Position numbers and translations under genes: made by a program
Assembly (NCBI GenBank): GCA_022704725.1
Contig: JAKJFV010000047.1
Location: forward strand, 1 to 8,882
Source of the DNA: Spirochaetota bacterium
GTDB lineage: Bacteria > Spirochaetota > Spirochaetia > Treponematales > Treponemataceae
Length of the DNA: 8,882 nucleotides
Direction of reading: 5' to 3'
Notes under the pieces: generated by a model
The model's database searches: none
Told to the model about the DNA's origin: nothing
The model's input: the letters and a program-made list of their open reading frames with translations, nothing else
Shown: positions 7,601-8,882 of the stretch, one piece after another
Numbering within the stretch: the first letter of the stretch is position 1
How the letters are laid out: each line of letters starts with the position of its first letter

Positions 7601-8049
7601 GAAAGGGAATAGGCTACAATAAAAAACCGGAAGAATACGGAGCATTCCCATTTGACCCCTATTCTCACACACCGTATGAACAGGGTGCGAAGCAGCCGGG
7701 AATGACAGGACAGGTAAAAGAAGAAATACTAACAAGAATGGGAGAGCTCGGCTTACGGGTAAAGAATCAATGTGCAGAGTTTAATCCTGTAATTCTTGAA
7801 ACCACAGAACTCACTCAAAACTCCGATCTCAATTTTACATGGGCTTCTATTCCTGTAAGATACCTCTATAATAAGGAAAAGGATCCCAATATTGTTATTT
7901 CGCATTCAATAAGAGGCAGGGAAGAAGAAACAGTAATTGAGGGTCTTGTACTAAACAAGGAATGGTCTCAACGATTATTCGGCCGGGATAAAAATATTCG
8001 GCAAATAACCGTAACAATAAATACCTTCGGCCAATTACTCCATCAATAA
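4648..8049 (+). CDS. Large uncharacterised carbohydrate-active protein, possibly GH94/GH149/GH161-like phosphorylase
   Basis: This 1133-residue protein has no signal peptide and no membrane helix, so it should be cytoplasmic. I cannot assign a named family with certainty. Residues about 70-290 are rich in beta-strand-like segments with aromatic patches (FTAVRIV, YYWQPFYDQG, RNIYKN, FEEINTDLELTFMYGW, LLDGAQNIM-like LDGAQNIM), suggesting an N-terminal beta-sandwich. Residues 290-350 look like a helical linker. From about 340 onward helices alternate with conserved-looking loops: NYEGNWRDIFQNWEPLAYSF (451-470), DGYNPGSLSRTSCHWEVP (488-505), WANIGYWGDHQVIYLCKLLE (511-530), RPEWNDANNALAGYG (634-648), FTGRSGTFYAYEGLGSIYW (923-941), YGAFPFDPYSHTP (997-1009) and KQPGMTGQVKEEILTR (1015-1030). 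A beta-sandwich, helical linker and (alpha/alpha)6 barrel is the plan of GH94-type phosphorylases, and the EWND segment recalls the DWND region around their catalytic acid. The length of about 1100 residues is closer to GH149/GH161 beta-1,3-glucan phosphorylases. This family link is an inference from layout and motifs; a hydrolase of another barrel family is possible. It leads a two-gene operon with the GH30 gene. Confidence 0.82.
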   Translation: MQNAKSKVNGSFVRFMNDDFYKIENYDEMDNFFMSITSSSDIWNFCWSQGGITAGRVDSNNAVFPYYTADKVFDARSYTGSFTAVRIVSENKEYYWQPFYDQGKDNYTIQRNIYKNTTGTKVYFEEINTDLELTFMYGWTSSDSYGLVRHVCLTNKGTQKKEIYILDGAQNIMSSCTTSDFQNENSILLDAYKKTDIDPSSNLAVFAVSSIVSDKAEPCEGLYANISWFSTNDEVYTDPETPSFFKRKDKIPFTKVLKGRRPSCFIHRNITLHSSESEQWFQVFDTHLDSSDIALIQKELQDKNDITKKLVQNIQQGIDKMKSYINLADGIQHTGNMTACVHHSANVMFNIMRGGIFLNEDRIQKNDFLLFVSQKNLLLLDSAEKVLDSCNAEITYEELKHCIKKSGNIHLLRIFYDYMPLSFSRKHGDPSRPWNRFKIHIQDEKKNPILNYEGNWRDIFQNWEPLAYSFPYFLPNMISLFLDSMTADGYNPGSLSRTSCHWEVPQENNPWANIGYWGDHQVIYLCKLLETACSFNDPIITELNEKRFSSTRVPYKLKSHDEIMSNPRESIFFDRNLNTQINELQKTIGMDAQLYLDNENKPVLVSMTAKLLQVCLTKLSSLIPGGGIWLNTQRPEWNDANNALAGYGLSVVTLCYLYRYLNTLKNIIARNNDDYFTVTPEVKNLFASLFKIYTKYNPQDAAESDSLRKEFTDAAGRAFEDQRKILYSIGIPDRHSEMSKAELLDGITIFLQHCEYSIRMNKRTDGLFHAYNTMKINANTIQIEYLPVMLEGQVAVLSSGLLTSQETIEVCSALRNSELYVDNQHSYILYPNKELPLFLSKNSFSKEEAENIPLLKLMIEKDDRRIIRKDINNVCHFNADFTNSRTLQNKLNEIITRDTLSPANSGFSEIISLYEKVFNHQSFTGRSGTFYAYEGLGSIYWHMVAKLMLSVQENMWKTYDLYKDTKDEMHLKDAHSLAHYYYDVRKGIGYNKKPEEYGAFPFDPYSHTPYEQGAKQPGMTGQVKEEILTRMGELGLRVKNQCAEFNPVILETTELTQNSDLNFTWASIPVRYLYNKEKDPNIVISHSIRGREEETVIEGLVLNKEWSQRLFGRDKNIRQITVTINTFGQLLHQ

Positions 8050-8060
8050 AGGAAAGAAAA

Positions 8061-8882
8061 ATGAAAAACTATTCAATACATGAAACCTGTAAAGGCAGCA
8101 GTGCAAGACTGCAGAATATCAGTATAGAAAATAGAATAAGTTCGGAAAAGCAGCCGATGTGCACCATTGTCATCGATAAAACTCAGGAGCATCAGACAAT
8201 AGAGGGTTTCGGCGGAGCGCTTACAGAATCTTCAGCCTATGTACTTTCGACATTGCCCGTAAAAAAAAGAGAAGAAGTTATTAACTCCTATTTTGGATCC
8301 GTTGACGGCAATAAATACACCATCGCGCGCTCTCACATAAATTCCTGCGACTTCTCATTAGATAACTGGTCCTGCCTTGAAAAAAAAGATGAAACACTTG
8401 AAAGCTTTTCCATGGAAAGACCTGCTCAGTATCTTATTCCCCTTATTAAGGATTGTTGTTCTGTGGTCGAAAAAACGCAGAGTAAAAAAATAATGCTTAT
8501 GATAAGTCCGTGGTCGCCGCCTGCATGGATGAAAGATAACGGGTCTATGAATCACGGAGGAAAACTTCTTCCGCAGTATAAAAAACTCTGGGCTTCTTTT
8601 ATTTTACGGTACATACAGGAACTCGAACAAGAGGATATATCAGTATGGGCAGTGAGTATACAAAATGAACCGGCAGCCGTACAGGTCTGGGACTCATGTA
8701 TCTGGAGTGCAGATGATGAAGCGGAATTTGCCTGCAGCTGTCTTGGTCCTCTTTTAGAAAAAAACGGCAAAGACTCCATAAAGATCTTCGTTTGGGATCA
8801 TAACAGAGATTTACTGCTTGAACGATTTTCTCAAAGTATGAAACATAAAGATGCACAAAAATATATTGCAGGAGCGGCGTAT
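8061..8882 (+). CDS. GH30 family glycoside hydrolase (N-terminal part)
   Basis: The first 274 residues of a retaining beta-glycosidase of GH30, a (beta/alpha)8 enzyme with an attached beta domain; the 3' end lies beyond the window. Diagnostic motifs appear in order: GFGGALTES (49-57) at the barrel start, SPWSPPAWMK (149-158), SIQNEP (199-204) with the acid/base glutamate at 203, and WDHNRD (245-250), ending at GAAY (271-274), where the family usually continues GxAfHWY. The nucleophile glutamate would be further on, outside the window. There is no signal peptide: the N-terminus MKNYSIHETCKGSS is polar, so the enzyme should act in the cytoplasm, unlike many secreted GH30 enzymes. Known GH30 activities include glucosylceramidase, beta-1,6-glucanase, beta-glucosidase and xylanase; the motifs favour the GH30_1/GH30_3-like side over the xylanases, but this is tentative. 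The start has AAGGA seven bases upstream and lies 11 bases after the preceding stop, so the two genes are co-transcribed. No terminator separates them. Confidence 0.93.
   Translation, partial: MKNYSIHETCKGSSARLQNISIENRISSEKQPMCTIVIDKTQEHQTIEGFGGALTESSAYVLSTLPVKKREEVINSYFGSVDGNKYTIARSHINSCDFSLDNWSCLEKKDETLESFSMERPAQYLIPLIKDCCSVVEKTQSKKIMLMISPWSPPAWMKDNGSMNHGGKLLPQYKKLWASFILRYIQELEQEDISVWAVSIQNEPAAVQVWDSCIWSADDEAEFACSCLGPLLEKNGKDSIKIFVWDHNRDLLLERFSQSMKHKDAQKYIAGAAY

Noticed and set aside
8358..8856. Minus-strand open frames opposite the GH30 gene (8358-8555, 8552-8779, 8599-8856)
   Set aside because: They are opposite strongly conserved GH30 motifs and have cysteine/histidine/proline-rich, low-plausibility translations.
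1..8882. CRISPR arrays, tRNA or rRNA genes, insertion sequences and riboswitches
   Set aside because: I looked for repeat-spacer patterns, tRNA-like cloverleaves, transposase motifs and long structured leaders; none is supported. Gene-free gaps are all under about 175 bases.

Overview
The window looks like part of a carbohydrate-uptake and breakdown locus from an AT-rich, diderm, host- or gut-associated bacterium. A spirochaete close to Treponema fits best. The support is the solute-binding protein start (short hydrophobic signal ending in FAAGKKDTPAAG, with no lipobox cysteine), the LplABC-type importer without its own ATPase, and the codon and base composition. The taxon is an inference from style, not from a marker gene.

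Layout. On the minus strand, reading from about 4500 down to 1, there are: an LplB-type permease (3521-4477), an LplC-type permease broken by a one-base frameshift (2624-3507), a large periplasmic sugar-binding protein (922-2550), a perfect hairpin that probably terminates or attenuates the transcript (855-887), and the first 258 residues of a membrane-anchored sensor, probably a YesM-type histidine kinase, running off the left edge (1-776). On the plus strand there are: a 1133-residue protein of a large family I cannot name with certainty, which looks like a helical-barrel carbohydrate-active enzyme related to the GH94/GH149/GH161 phosphorylases (4648-8049), then 11 bases later a GH30 glycoside hydrolase running off the right edge (8061-8882). 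The two arms diverge from a 170-base control region at 4478-4647 with a good sigma70-type promoter for the enzyme arm and an extended -10 promoter for the transporter arm.

Working model (inference). The binding protein captures an oligosaccharide in the periplasm, the two permeases carry it in using a shared MsmX-like ATPase encoded elsewhere, and the GH30 enzyme and the large protein, neither with a visible signal peptide, process it in the cytoplasm. The sensor probably reports on the sugar or on cell state and controls the locus. A beta-glucan-type oligosaccharide (beta-1,3 or beta-1,6 linked glucose) is the most natural guess for the substrate, but nothing in the window proves it.

The points most worth following are the large uncharacterised protein paired with a cytoplasmic GH30, the frameshift that separates the second permease from its ATPase-coupling loop, and two transporter/sensor promoters with the same unusual architecture and the same distance to the start codon.
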